A program made the position numbers and the translations under genes. Positions 1 through 8,673 of a stretch of DNA of 64,000 bases are shown here, piece after piece; the stretch's first letter is position 1; each line of letters starts with the position of its first letter. The DNA comes from Neptunomonas marina (GTDB lineage: Bacteria; Pseudomonadota; Gammaproteobacteria; Pseudomonadales; Balneatricaceae), in the NCBI RefSeq assembly GCF_004005935.1, contig NZ_SACQ01000007.1, positions 1 through 64,000 on the forward strand, in the 5' to 3' direction. The notes under the pieces were generated by a model. That model searched no databases. It saw only the letters and a list, made by a program, of their open reading frames with translations, and was not told the origin of the DNA.

Positions 1-81
1 CATCCCGAACTCAGAAGTGAAACGATTTAGCGCCGATGGTAGTGTGGGGTTTCCCCATGTGAGAGTAGGACATCGCCAAGC
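1..81 (+). rRNA. rrf: 5S ribosomal RNA, 3' part (cut by window edge)
   Basis: The first 81 bases match the 3' two thirds of gammaproteobacterial 5S rRNA, including the conserved CCGAACTCAGAAGTGAAAC loop B/helix III block and the CGCCGATGGTAGTGTGGGG helix IV/V block. The 5' end lies outside the window, so this is the tail of an rRNA operon read left to right. The exact 3' end is uncertain by a few bases. A strong terminator follows within 12 bases, as expected for the end of an rrn operon. Confidence 0.95.
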
Positions 82-92
82 TTTTAATTAGG

Positions 93-126
93 AAGCCCTG
101 ATCGGTAACGGTCAGGGCTTTTTATA
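93..126 (+). terminator. Rho-independent terminator of the rRNA operon
   Basis: AAGCCCTGATC at 93-103 pairs with the complementary arm at 110-120 (one G-T wobble) around a six-base loop. A run of T follows directly (119-123). It sits just after the 5S gene and ahead of the FabI-like gene. Confidence 0.9.
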
Positions 127-200
127 TGGGAAAAATTTGTCACAGGATCGTCATTTCGTCTCCGTATAGTGGCGGCTCAATATTAACGAGGTATGCATCA

Positions 201-977
201 ATGACTGCTGCACTGACATTGAGTGGTAAACGCGGTGTGATCTTGGGTGTTGCGAACTCGCACTCAATTGCTTTTGGTTGTGCTAAGGCACTGGCGGATC
301 TTGGCGCTGAGTTATGTATTACTTATGTAAACGAGAAGTCAAAACCGTTTGTTGAACCGCTACTTCCGGAGCTGAATGCACCGCTTTGTTTGCCCTGTGA
401 CGTCTCGGTGCCTGGTGCTATTGAGGCACTATTTGCGCAATTAGAAGCAGAGTGGGGCAGCCTTGATTTTGTTATCCATTCCATTGCATGGTCTCCATTA
501 GCCGAGTTGCAAGGGCGCCTTGTGGATACATCCGCAGAAGGTTTTTCGCAAGCAATAGATATCTCATGTCACTCTTTCATTCGTGTTGCTAGTGCAGCAG
601 AGAAGCTGATGGAGGCGAATGGCGGCACATTAATCACAATGAGCTACTACGGCTCAGAAAAGGTGGTTGATCACTACGCAATGATGGGGCCGATAAAAGC
701 AGCCTTGGAGAGTTCTGTTCGTTATTTGGCAGCTGAGCTAGGTGAGAAGAATATTCGAGTTCATACGGTTTCGCCTGGCCCGATGCCGACGCGAGCTGCA
801 TCGGGCATCAGCCACTTTGATGAGCTTATGGATGATGCTGTGCGTCGTTCGCCTTTACACCGTTTAGGTACCCCGGATGATGTTGGCAAGCTGGTTGCAT
901 TCCTTGTTAGTGATTGGGCAACAGGCCATACCGGCAGCCAGATGTTTGTCGATGCTGGCCACCATATTATGGCGTAA
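201..977 (+). CDS. FabI-type enoyl-[acyl-carrier-protein] reductase (SDR superfamily)
   Basis: A 258-residue Rossmann-fold short-chain reductase. The family reduces the trans-2-enoyl-ACP double bond in fatty acid elongation with NAD(P)H. Visible marks are the FabI-type nucleotide loop near residues 16-25 (GVANSHSIAF) and the catalytic set Tyr149, Tyr159 and Lys166, with the spacing of E. coli Tyr146/Tyr156/Lys163. The C-terminal part (SPGPMPTRAASGI) also follows FabI. The frame is open upstream to 126, but those residues have no family counterpart, so I chose ATG 201. It lacks the longer C-terminal tail of E. coli FabI and may be a divergent paralogue rather than the main enzyme. It stands alone and is convergent with the TauE/SafE gene, two bases away. 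Confidence 0.8.
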   Translation: MTAALTLSGKRGVILGVANSHSIAFGCAKALADLGAELCITYVNEKSKPFVEPLLPELNAPLCLPCDVSVPGAIEALFAQLEAEWGSLDFVIHSIAWSPLAELQGRLVDTSAEGFSQAIDISCHSFIRVASAAEKLMEANGGTLITMSYYGSEKVVDHYAMMGPIKAALESSVRYLAAELGEKNIRVHTVSPGPMPTRAASGISHFDELMDDAVRRSPLHRLGTPDDVGKLVAFLVSDWATGHTGSQMFVDAGHHIMA

Positions 978-979
978 GG

Positions 980-1762
980 CTAACCGAGCCAGCTAAACCA
1001 CTCTGGGTAAGCTTGATAGAGCAAGCGCGCTGACATAATCGTTGAGACGCAAACAATCAATGGCTTAACCAGTGTGGTTCCTTTAGCAACGACCAATCCT
1101 GAGCCGAGCCTTCCGCCTAAAAACTGGCCCACTGCCATCGTTAAACCAATCCCCCACGCTACGTGCCCTCCCAGCGCAAAAAACAGTAATGCGGCGATAT
1201 TAGAGGTGAAGTTAAGTAGCTTCGTATGCGCAGTCGCTTTTGCCATGCCAAAGCCTGCCAATGAGACAAAAGCGATAGCAAAGAACGAGCCGGTGCCCGG
1301 ACCAAAGAATCCATCATAAAAGCCAATAGCGGTGCCAAAGATAAGGGCAAATGCGGCTTCACCGATGCGGCGCTGACTATCTTCATCTTTAACACGTTTA
1401 GAGAAAAGAAAGTAGAGAGCAAAACCTGTTAGGAGCAACGGTAATAGTTGGCTGAGCGCTGTTGCGTCAATTTGCTGTACTAGCAGAGTACCTGTCGCAC
1501 TGCCAATAAAAGTGCAGATAACAGCAAGGCGCATATCGTGTAAATTGATCAGTTTTTGCTTGATAAAAAAACGTGTCGCTGAGAGCGAACCAAAGCAGCT
1601 TTGTAGCTTGTTTGTGCCAAGCGCCATGGCAGGAGACATACCGGTGGCTAGTAAAGCTGGAAGAGTAATAAGGCCCCCACCGCCAGCGATTGAGTCAACG
1701 GTTCCACCAATAAAGCCGACAAGTAGCAATAAACTAAGGGTGAGTAGATCAAGTTCCAGCAT
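980..1762 (-). CDS. TauE/SafE (YfcA-like) family membrane transporter
   Basis: A 260-residue, very hydrophobic protein with about seven to eight predicted membrane segments. The family signature is near the N-terminus: a glycine-rich stretch after the first helix (GFIGGTVDSIAGGGG) followed by LPALLATGMSP and GTNKLQS, repeated in weaker form in the second half (GFYDGFFGPGTGSF). These are the two pseudo-repeats of TauE/SafE sulfite or sulfoacetate exporters (YfcA branch). The substrate cannot be read from sequence. No sulfur-compound genes flank it, so a sulfite/sulfonate role is only a family-based guess. It is convergent with the FabI-like gene. Confidence 0.85.
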   Translation of the reverse strand: MLELDLLTLSLLLLVGFIGGTVDSIAGGGGLITLPALLATGMSPAMALGTNKLQSCFGSLSATRFFIKQKLINLHDMRLAVICTFIGSATGTLLVQQIDATALSQLLPLLLTGFALYFLFSKRVKDEDSQRRIGEAAFALIFGTAIGFYDGFFGPGTGSFFAIAFVSLAGFGMAKATAHTKLLNFTSNIAALLFFALGGHVAWGIGLTMAVGQFLGGRLGSGLVVAKGTTLVKPLIVCVSTIMSARLLYQAYPEWFSWLG

Positions 1763-1930
1763 GAGGGTACTTTTGTCCTGTTTGCGCAGTACTCGTTATA
1801 GGTCGTTAGTCAGATGAGGCGGTACAGAAATTGCCTACAAAACAGCTAGCCGCTAAGGCAATAAGTCATTACCGTGACGTTATAGATGGGTATCAATAAA
1901 GAAGTTAACAGCAGAGCGCCATTTTTAGAA

Positions 1931-2006
1931 TGGTGCCCAGAGGCGGAATCGAACCACCGACACGGGGATTTTCAATCCCCTGCTCTACCGACTGAGCTAT
2001 CTGGGC
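1931..2006 (-). tRNA. tRNA-Phe (anticodon GAA), CCA encoded
   Basis: Read on the minus strand, 76 bases fold as a standard cloverleaf. The acceptor arm is GCCCAGA...TCTGGGC, the D-arm has AGCTCAGTCGGTAGAGC, the anticodon stem GGGGA/TCCCC encloses TTGAAAA (anticodon GAA), and the T-loop is GGTTCGATTCC. The 3' CCA is encoded (1931-1933). It closely follows E. coli tRNA-Phe. The bases upstream on the minus strand (2007-2060) are AT-rich and presumably hold its promoter, but I see no strong consensus. Confidence 0.97.
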
Positions 2007-2209
2007 TTCAAGATGGCGCATATTCAATCAAAAACCTGTTCGTAGATCAAGAGTGAATTTACTTTTTATTTTAAATTCATATAAATAAAACCGATACTGA
2101 GACTAAATTATTAGCAGTTCCTGACGTTATATTAAAAAGCGGTTCATATTTTGATATCAGTTCTTCTACCTGATGGAAACAGTCGTTAATATCTTACAAA
2201 AGTTAAAGG

Positions 2210-3124
2210 ATGCCTAACTTGTTCTCATTCAAGCGCGGAAAAAAGCGACAGTCTGGATTAGTTTCTATCCACGTCAGTGAATCGGGCGTTGCGATTGCCT
2301 CTTCACACGGAGCCAATGCCTCAAAGCTTGCCTTTGCTGAGCTGTTTTCCGGAACCCCCGATACTGCCGCGCCTGCAATTACCGCTGCACTCGATAAGGC
2401 TAACCTAACAGGAATGCGCTGTTCGCTTGTGCTGTCCGGTGGCGAATACCAGCTATTGCTAGTCGAAGCGCCGGAAGTTCCCGCCAATGAGATGAAAGAA
2501 GCACTACTGTGGCGTGTTAAAGACCTCATTCAATATCCAACGGATGATGCGCTATTAGACTACTTTGAGCTGCCTGAAGATGCGTTTCGTGGCCGCGGTC
2601 AGATGCTTTATGTTGTAGTCGCGCAGCGCAGCACGGTAGAGAAGCGTATCGCTTGGGTGGAATCTTTAGGCCTAACCCCTGCGTATGTTGATATACCTGA
2701 AATGGCATTGCTGAATCTCGTTGAGGAGGTTTGTGATAATGAGGCAGGTACAGCGGTGCTTTATCTAGATGATAAAAGCAGTTTTCTGAATATTTTATCA
2801 GGTAGCTCCCTCTATCTGACACGTGCGTTGGCATCTGGTAGCCCCGCCGCGCTAGAGAGTACAGTGCTGGATCTGCAACGCTCGATGGATTACTTCGAGA
2901 GTCAGATCGGTAAGCCCCCATGTGTGCGCATCTTGCTGCTGCCACTTCAGGTTGGTGAGACGGCGCTAATGAGGGAGCTGAGAGAAAACCTTGGGGCTGA
3001 TGTTCAGTCGTTTGATCTTGCGGATAGTATCGCGTCTGAAATCTCATTAACCATTGAGCTGCAGCAACACTGTTTACTCGCTATAGCGGGAGCGTTGCGG
3101 GTTGAGACGAGGAGCAAAGGATGA
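2210..3124 (+). CDS. mshI: MSHA biogenesis protein MshI (PilM-like)
   Basis: The first gene of the MSHA type IV pilus locus. About 304 residues with a PilM/actin-like ATPase fold: an N-terminal LVSIHVSESGVAIAS strand pair and a C-terminal cap, no signal peptide. PilM-type proteins sit at the cytoplasmic face of the inner-membrane platform and hold the PilN-like partner encoded next. Start choice is open. ATG 2210 has an AAAGG purine run directly against it, while TTG 2219 in the same frame would have it at normal spacing. It overlaps the next gene by four bases. The 200 bp upstream after tRNA-Phe is AT-rich and is the likely promoter region for the whole locus. Confidence 0.85.
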   Translation: MPNLFSFKRGKKRQSGLVSIHVSESGVAIASSHGANASKLAFAELFSGTPDTAAPAITAALDKANLTGMRCSLVLSGGEYQLLLVEAPEVPANEMKEALLWRVKDLIQYPTDDALLDYFELPEDAFRGRGQMLYVVVAQRSTVEKRIAWVESLGLTPAYVDIPEMALLNLVEEVCDNEAGTAVLYLDDKSSFLNILSGSSLYLTRALASGSPAALESTVLDLQRSMDYFESQIGKPPCVRILLLPLQVGETALMRELRENLGADVQSFDLADSIASEISLTIELQQHCLLAIAGALRVETRSKG

Positions 3125-3726
3125 AGCAGAGAATCAACCTGCTGCCACCGCGACCTAAGGTGGTAAAACAGCAGTTTACGTTCAAACAGATGCTCTCTTT
3201 TGCTGCGGTTATCTTGGTTGCGTCTGGTGCGATGGCAGCTTGGCTGCATTTTGAAACGGCGACCAAAGATAACGAGCTGCGCGTCTACGCCGATACCGAG
3301 CGTAAGCAGAGCGAGACATTAAACCGTTTGGAATCTTTGCTTGCAGAGCAAGTGCCAGATCCTGTTTTAGTTGCCCGCCGTGATCGTCTTACAGGTATGT
3401 TGACTCAGCAGTCGAAGCTGGCTGACCTCCTAGAGCAGGTTGAGGTGGCACAGCGCTCAGGCTTCTCTCGTGATATGCGGATGTTATCGGAGCAGGTGCC
3501 GAACAAACTTTGGTTTACTGAATTCTCCATCACAGGCCCAGGGCAAGCGCTCACTCTAGAGGGGGTTGCTCAAAACGCCGATCTCGTGCCGTTGTTGGTG
3601 AAGTCTCTGAGCACTGCCGAGCATTTTGGCGCGCTCTACTTTAGTAGTTTAGAGACCACACGCGACGATGATGGCCTTTATACTTTCACGATTGCTGGGC
3701 AACGCGTAGGAGGCGAGCGTGATTAA
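3121..3726 (+). CDS. mshI2: MSHA biogenesis protein MshI2 (PilN-like)
   Basis: A 201-residue bitopic membrane protein typical of PilN/GspL C-terminal domains. A short cytoplasmic start (KQRINLLPPRPK, the PilN-like INLLP motif that docks onto PilM) is followed by one membrane helix at about residues 22-42, a coiled-coil stretch (about 45-110) and a small periplasmic ferredoxin-like domain. It lies between mshI and mshJ with ATGA-type overlaps, so all three are very likely co-translated. Its job is to link the cytoplasmic MshI to periplasmic MshJ in the alignment subcomplex. Confidence 0.82.
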   Translation: MKQRINLLPPRPKVVKQQFTFKQMLSFAAVILVASGAMAAWLHFETATKDNELRVYADTERKQSETLNRLESLLAEQVPDPVLVARRDRLTGMLTQQSKLADLLEQVEVAQRSGFSRDMRMLSEQVPNKLWFTEFSITGPGQALTLEGVAQNADLVPLLVKSLSTAEHFGALYFSSLETTRDDDGLYTFTIAGQRVGGERD

Positions 3727-4411
3727 TCAGATGGCAGAGCGCTTTAACGGCTTGAGTACCCGTGAGCGTGTGCTGGTATTTGTCTCTGTGCTTGTGATTC
3801 TTGCGTTGCTCTTATTCGTTGTGTTGATTGAACCGGTCATGAAGCGATCGGCGCAAATCGATAACCAGTTAGCGGCGCAGCAGCGAGCGAGCAACGCTCG
3901 GCAGGTACAAATTTCAGCGCTTAGCCGCATGCTGAAAGAAGACCCTTCGATTGAAGTGCGTGCGCAGATCGAGGGGTTAGTTGGGCAGCAGACCGAGCTG
4001 CAAGAGATTATCCGTGAACGCTCTCAATATTTGGTAGCACCGTCGGAGGTCGCGCCACTTATCGAGCAGGTTTTAGAGCGTGAGAGCGGCGTTAAATTAC
4101 TCAAGTTCAGCTCATTACCCGTACAGCAGCTTCAACTGACCAGCGCCACAGCCGCAGACACAGACACACCTGCGGCGGAGGAGAGTGCACAAGGGGAGGC
4201 GCTTGATGTTGCACCCGTTTACATGCACGGTTTTGAGGTCACGCTAGAGGGCGACTATAACGGGGTCTATGCGTATCTGTTGCAGCTAGAGTCGTTGCCA
4301 CAAGCGTTCTTTTGGGAGCAAATGAGCTACCAAGTGGCTGAACACCCCAGCGCGCTAGTAACACTGCGTATCTATACATTAAGTATCAGCGAGGCATGGA
4401 TCGGTGGTTAA
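3719..4411 (+). CDS. mshJ: MSHA biogenesis protein MshJ (PilO/GspM-like)
   Basis: A 230-residue bitopic protein: a short cytoplasmic N-terminus, one membrane helix at about 19-39, a coiled coil (about 45-110) and a small C-terminal periplasmic domain. A low-complexity Ala/Thr/Asp/Glu linker lies near residues 140-165. The layout matches MshJ/PilO, the partner of the PilN-like protein in the inner-membrane platform. It starts with GTG at 3719, eight bases inside the preceding gene and behind an AGGAG element, and overlaps mshK by eight bases, which argues for translational coupling. Confidence 0.85.
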   Translation: MINQMAERFNGLSTRERVLVFVSVLVILALLLFVVLIEPVMKRSAQIDNQLAAQQRASNARQVQISALSRMLKEDPSIEVRAQIEGLVGQQTELQEIIRERSQYLVAPSEVAPLIEQVLERESGVKLLKFSSLPVQQLQLTSATAADTDTPAAEESAQGEALDVAPVYMHGFEVTLEGDYNGVYAYLLQLESLPQAFFWEQMSYQVAEHPSALVTLRIYTLSISEAWIGG

Positions 4412-4724
4412 GTATGTTTGCTCGGCGCTATTATTGATGGCGACGTCGCTGAGTGCGGCGCAGCTCAATGACCCTACTCAGCCGCAACTGCCAGCAGCGC
4501 TATTGAGCGAGGTAGAGGCTCACGATCAGTTTACAGTTTCATCCATTATTCTTCGCAAGCGTGCCCGTCTGGCCATTATCAACGAGCAACCCGTTCGTGA
4601 GGGTGAGCACGTCGATGGCGCTTATGTAGCACGCATAGAAGCGACCCGCGTTCGGCTTGTAGTCGCTGGTGAAGCTCGTTGGGTAACCACCCTAGCTGAG
4701 CCATCTGTAAAAACGAAGCGGTAG
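4404..4724 (+). CDS. mshK: MSHA biogenesis protein MshK
   Basis: A 106-residue exported protein. The signal peptide is at about residues 1-18 (ends LSAA). It continues with the DPTQP motif shared by MshK and the PilP/GspC-type secretin couplers, then a small beta-rich domain (FTVSSIILRKRARLAIIN) resembling the HR region that contacts the secretin. It presumably links the MshIJ platform to the MshL secretin encoded next. The start codon is GTG at 4404, overlapping mshJ by eight bases. Confidence 0.83.
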   Translation: MVKYVCSALLLMATSLSAAQLNDPTQPQLPAALLSEVEAHDQFTVSSIILRKRARLAIINEQPVREGEHVDGAYVARIEATRVRLVVAGEARWVTTLAEPSVKTKR

Positions 4725-4742
4725 ATAGGACAAGGTTTGTTT

Positions 4743-6344
4743 ATGAATAAGATGCGAAAGCTCTCGATCTTGACACTGGCAACGATGGTTTCAGGCTGCC
4801 AGCTCGTTGGGCACGTTACTAAGGAGCCACCTAAGCAAGCTTCGGAAGTGATACTCGCGCAAGCGATTGAGACCGCGGCACCAACGGCACAAGCTTTACC
4901 AGCACCACAGCCTTTGCCTCCGCTTGATTTAGGCCAATTAGCGCAAGCGACAGAAGAGCGCTTTGATGTGGCGGCAAACCAGCTCTCTGCTCGAGCCTTT
5001 TTTATGGGACTTGTTGAGGGCACGCCGTACAACATGATCGTCCATGAAGCGATTGGTGGCGATATTTCACTGCAGTTAAAAGATGTGACCGTACCTGAGG
5101 TGATGCAAGCGGTGCGCGATGTGTATGGCTATGAGTTCAAGCGCAGCGGCAACCTCTATCAAGTGGTACCGGCCAAGCTTGAGACCAAGATCTATCAACT
5201 CAACTACCTTGATGTCTTGCGGGAGGGTAAATCCCAGATCTCAGTCAGCGCTGGTGCTGTGACCACCGCAGGGTCAAGTAACAGTGGTTCGGAAGATAGC
5301 AGCTCAAACAGCAGCTCGGATAACGACAGCACCGAAGCGGTTGTCGGCTCTGCTATTAGCACGCGCACCGAGGCAAACTTCTGGGGTGGGTTGCAGCAAA
5401 CGCTAGCCGCCATCGTCGGTAGTGAGCAAGGGCAACAGGTCGTGGTGACGCCGCAGGCAGGTGTTGTGGTGGTGCGTGGTATGCCGAGCGATCAACAGCT
5501 GGTCGAGGAATATCTCGCGCGTTCAGAGCTGATTCTGCGCCGTCAGGTGGTGATCGAGGCGAAAATTCTTGAGGTCCGCCTGAATAACGGTTTCCAAGCC
5601 GGTATCGATTGGACCGCAATTGGCAACGATGGCAAGAATGTTGTCGTGGGAGGCATTGCCGGTACTCAGCTAAATAACCCAGATAACATTGGTGGTGTAT
5701 TCTCAGCATCACTCAACTTAAATGACTTTACGGCACTGATTGAGCTGCTCGGCACACAGGGTGATGTGCAAGTGCTTTCCAGCCCGCGCGTCTCAACGTT
5801 GAATAACCAAAAAGCGGTTATCAAAGTGGGTTCAGATGAGTTCTTCGTGACCGAGATTGAAAACACCACGACAACAGGGGATACCACCACAACGTCACCG
5901 AGCGTTGAGCTGACGCCGTTCTTCTCGGGTATCGCATTGGATGTCACACCACAAATTAGTGAAGATGACGATATCGTGCTGCATATTCACCCTTCGGTGA
6001 GTGAGGTGAAAGATCAGCAGAAGCTGATCAAAGTTGGCGACGACTCATTTGATATTCCGTTGGCGCTGAGCACCATTCGTGAGTCCGATAGTGTGGTACG
6101 GGCACGTAATGGCCAAGTCATTGTGATTGGTGGCTTGATGACATCTGGTAGTTCCGACACGCAGGCGAAGACGCCATTGCTGGGTGATATTCCGGGATTA
6201 GGTACGCTGTTCCAGCAACGTCGCCAAAACTCGAGTAAAAGTGAGCTAGTGATCTTGCTGAAGCCGGTTGTGACAGGGTCACAAGAGTGGAAAAGCGAGC
6301 TGGAACGCTCGCTACAAAGCTTTCAATCACTAAAACCACGTTAG
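4743..6344 (+). CDS. mshL: MSHA secretin MshL (outer-membrane lipoprotein)
   Basis: A 533-residue secretin that forms the outer-membrane pore for the pilus. An N-terminal signal has a lipobox-like MVSGC near residues 15-19, so a lipidated start is likely. It continues with an STN-like domain (about 105-150), N1-type domains interrupted by a Ser/Asp-rich low-complexity loop (about 175-205), and a C-terminal secretin domain (about 260-520) with the conserved VIGGL and TPLLGDIPGLGTLF motifs. ATG 4743 is preferred over the in-frame TTG 4737 because of its better-placed purine run. It lies directly downstream of mshK. Confidence 0.92.
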   Translation: MNKMRKLSILTLATMVSGCQLVGHVTKEPPKQASEVILAQAIETAAPTAQALPAPQPLPPLDLGQLAQATEERFDVAANQLSARAFFMGLVEGTPYNMIVHEAIGGDISLQLKDVTVPEVMQAVRDVYGYEFKRSGNLYQVVPAKLETKIYQLNYLDVLREGKSQISVSAGAVTTAGSSNSGSEDSSSNSSSDNDSTEAVVGSAISTRTEANFWGGLQQTLAAIVGSEQGQQVVVTPQAGVVVVRGMPSDQQLVEEYLARSELILRRQVVIEAKILEVRLNNGFQAGIDWTAIGNDGKNVVVGGIAGTQLNNPDNIGGVFSASLNLNDFTALIELLGTQGDVQVLSSPRVSTLNNQKAVIKVGSDEFFVTEIENTTTTGDTTTTSPSVELTPFFSGIALDVTPQISEDDDIVLHIHPSVSEVKDQQKLIKVGDDSFDIPLALSTIRESDSVVRARNGQVIVIGGLMTSGSSDTQAKTPLLGDIPGLGTLFQQRRQNSSKSELVILLKPVVTGSQEWKSELERSLQSFQSLKPR

Positions 6345-6361
6345 TGGAGCACACCTAGGGT

Positions 6362-7279
6362 ATGTACTTAGAGCACTTTGGGATGCAAGAGCTTCCCTAC
6401 ACGCTAACGCCGAATACGCGGTTCTTTCTGCAGTTACCAACGCATCAGGAGGCACTGAACGTGCTGTTGGTGGCGTTGGGTAGCGGTGATGGCTTTATTA
6501 AAGTCGTGGGCGAGGTGGGTACAGGAAAAACGATGCTGTGCCGCGCGCTGCTCAATACGCTGGATAAAGAGCCGTGCGTTACCGCTTATCTGCCTAACCC
6601 CTATTTAAGCCCCGAAGCACTGCGCCGCAACTTCGCGCTTGAGATCGGGATTGAAGATGCGTTAGAGGTGCCTGATTACGAGTTGGTGAACCGCATCAAT
6701 TTGCGTTTAGTTGAGATCGCGAAAGCGGGTCAGCACACCATACTGCTTGTGGATGAAGCCCAAGCCATGCCAGAAGAGACTATCGAGGCGTTGCGCCTGC
6801 TGACTAACCTGGAGACCGAGTCGGAAAAGCTGTTTCAGGTGGTGCTGTTTGGACAGCCTGAACTCAATCAGCTCTTGGCTCGTGATTCACTGCGCCAATT
6901 AAAGCAGCGTATCACCTTTAGCTGCCATCTCAATACGCTGTCAAATGATGCGGTGGCGCAGTATTTAGAGCAGCGTGCGCATCGCGCTGGGTTTGATGGC
7001 TTGGCACTGTTTGCTCCAGGAGCCGCTAAGTTGATCGCAAAAGCGTCAGGCGGTGTGCCACGGCTGGTGAACATCTTGGCGCATAAATCATTGATGGTGG
7101 CGTATGGACGCGGTGAGATGCAGATCAAAAAGGAGCATGTTCGTCACGCCGTTGAAGATACCGAAGGTGCGGCCGCGGTAGCGCGCGCCAACCCAGTGCA
7201 TTGGTTGCTAGGGACAGGCCTTGTGACCACCTTGCTATGCGGTGCTGTTTATCTGGCTTGGCTACGGGGGATGATATGA
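6362..7279 (+). CDS. mshM: MSHA biogenesis ATPase MshM (ExeA-like AAA ATPase)
   Basis: A 305-residue AAA ATPase of the ExeA/GspA group. Walker A is GEVGTGKT at about residues 50-57, Walker B is ILLVDEAQ at about 128-135, sensor and lid regions follow, and a single membrane helix lies near the C-terminus (about 280-300). Start MYLEHFGMQELPYTLTPN is the typical opening of this family. In related systems ExeA/GspA helps build the secretin through the peptidoglycan, which fits its position just after mshL. Its stop overlaps the mshN start (ATGA at 7276). Confidence 0.88.
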   Translation: MYLEHFGMQELPYTLTPNTRFFLQLPTHQEALNVLLVALGSGDGFIKVVGEVGTGKTMLCRALLNTLDKEPCVTAYLPNPYLSPEALRRNFALEIGIEDALEVPDYELVNRINLRLVEIAKAGQHTILLVDEAQAMPEETIEALRLLTNLETESEKLFQVVLFGQPELNQLLARDSLRQLKQRITFSCHLNTLSNDAVAQYLEQRAHRAGFDGLALFAPGAAKLIAKASGGVPRLVNILAHKSLMVAYGRGEMQIKKEHVRHAVEDTEGAAAVARANPVHWLLGTGLVTTLLCGAVYLAWLRGMI

Positions 7280-8652
7280 GCTTGGTAAACGATATGCTGC
7301 GCGATTTAGATCAGCGCCAGCGTCAAGGCAGCGAGGGCTATACGCCGGTCCCGACGCGAAAGTCCGGCCCCAGCCGTCTATTTTTAGCCATTGCCTCCCT
7401 GCTGGTGATCGGCATTGTTGGCTTTTTATTGATGGACTTTCTTGGCCTTAACAAAAAGCTGATGACACAAACGTCACCGGTAGCTGCTGTTCCTGAAGAG
7501 TCCGTTGTGCCGCACAATGAGCCTACCTTTCAAGCAGTAAGTACAGAAAGTCAGCAAGTGCCTGAGGCTGTTAACGAAGACAAATCAGCGGCTGTTGCCA
7601 ACCGTATTAGCGCGATCAACTGGATGCAGACGGGGCCGGCCCAAGGCCATCTCACGTTCTGGCTAGATCAAACCGCACCCTATGTCGTCCATGCTAAGGG
7701 CTCTAAGCAGCTAGATATTGAGTTACAGAGTGTCGACCTTGCGGCAGCGCCGCCGAGCAGTCTCGGTGCACTGTTGAACGGCATGGATATTATCGCCAGC
7801 GACGCCGGAAGCCGCTTTCGCTTATCCTCTGCGCATGATGTGGAGTTTAAAGCCCACCTAAAGCGTGACCCTGCAAGGCTACAGATCTCGGTTGCGCAGC
7901 GTCTACCCGATACCGCAACTACGCCGCCTAAAGCCGAGGTCGCGATACAGGATCAAGATACTGTACCGCCGCCGACTACGAGCGCTTCACCACCTCAGCC
8001 ATCGCCAGATGTCGAAGCGCCTGACATTGCGCCTGCTAAGCCTACGATTGCTGCGAAGCCCGTAGAGAAACCGGTGCAGAAAAAGGTACAGCGGCGGGTG
8101 ACCGATGCTTCGGTGGTTCGTGCAGCGAAGCGCTTGCTTGGCAAAGGGCAAACAGCAGCGGCACAAGCCCAGCTAGAGCGCCACGTGAGTCAGCAACCAC
8201 AAGCGTTACAAAGCCGCTATTTGCTGGCTCAAATCTACTTGGCACAGGCGGACTACTCCGCCGTAGCGCAGCAGTTGCAACACGCGCCAAATAATCTGTC
8301 TTGGGCGTTGTTACGTGCCCGTGCAGCCCTCCAACAAGGGCAGCCCAACGCAGCGTTGCAAAGGCTTAAAGCGTTCCCTGAAGGGGCCGCTCGCGAGGAC
8401 TATCTCGAGCTGTTCGCTGCAGCTCAACAACAGCTAGGGGCGCATCAGCAGGCCGTCGCGCACTATGTGAAACTTTTGGAGCTGAATACTCAAAATGGCC
8501 GTGCATGGCTCAATATGGGTGTGTCGCTGGAGCATTTGCAACAGCCAGCTAAAGCGCGTGATGCTTATCAAAACGCGCTGAAAGTCCCCACTTTAGATGG
8601 CGCTGCACGCACCTTCGCAACCCAGCAACTGCAACGTTTGGCAGCCAGATAA
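7276..8652 (+). CDS. mshN: MSHA biogenesis protein MshN (TPR, membrane-anchored)
   Basis: A 458-residue protein that starts MSLVNDMLRDLDQRQRQ, the usual opening of MshN/GspB-like proteins. A membrane helix lies at about 34-54. A small beta-domain follows (about 110-200, similar to the C-terminal part of GspB/AMIN-like modules), then a Pro-rich linker, then several TPR units over the last 170 residues. The frame extends upstream to 7201, but ATG 7276, overlapping the mshM stop in ATGA, is the natural start. MshN probably pairs with MshM, as GspB pairs with GspA. Confidence 0.85.
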   Translation: MSLVNDMLRDLDQRQRQGSEGYTPVPTRKSGPSRLFLAIASLLVIGIVGFLLMDFLGLNKKLMTQTSPVAAVPEESVVPHNEPTFQAVSTESQQVPEAVNEDKSAAVANRISAINWMQTGPAQGHLTFWLDQTAPYVVHAKGSKQLDIELQSVDLAAAPPSSLGALLNGMDIIASDAGSRFRLSSAHDVEFKAHLKRDPARLQISVAQRLPDTATTPPKAEVAIQDQDTVPPPTTSASPPQPSPDVEAPDIAPAKPTIAAKPVEKPVQKKVQRRVTDASVVRAAKRLLGKGQTAAAQAQLERHVSQQPQALQSRYLLAQIYLAQADYSAVAQQLQHAPNNLSWALLRARAALQQGQPNAALQRLKAFPEGAAREDYLELFAAAQQQLGAHQQAVAHYVKLLELNTQNGRAWLNMGVSLEHLQQPAKARDAYQNALKVPTLDGAARTFATQQLQRLAAR

Positions 8653-8673
8653 CAAAGGAACCGCGATACGCTT

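Noticed and set aside
126-200. Upstream extension of the FabI-like gene to ATG 126.
   Set aside because: It begins in the rrn terminator tail, and the extra 25 residues have no counterpart in the family; ATG 201 starts the conserved domain.
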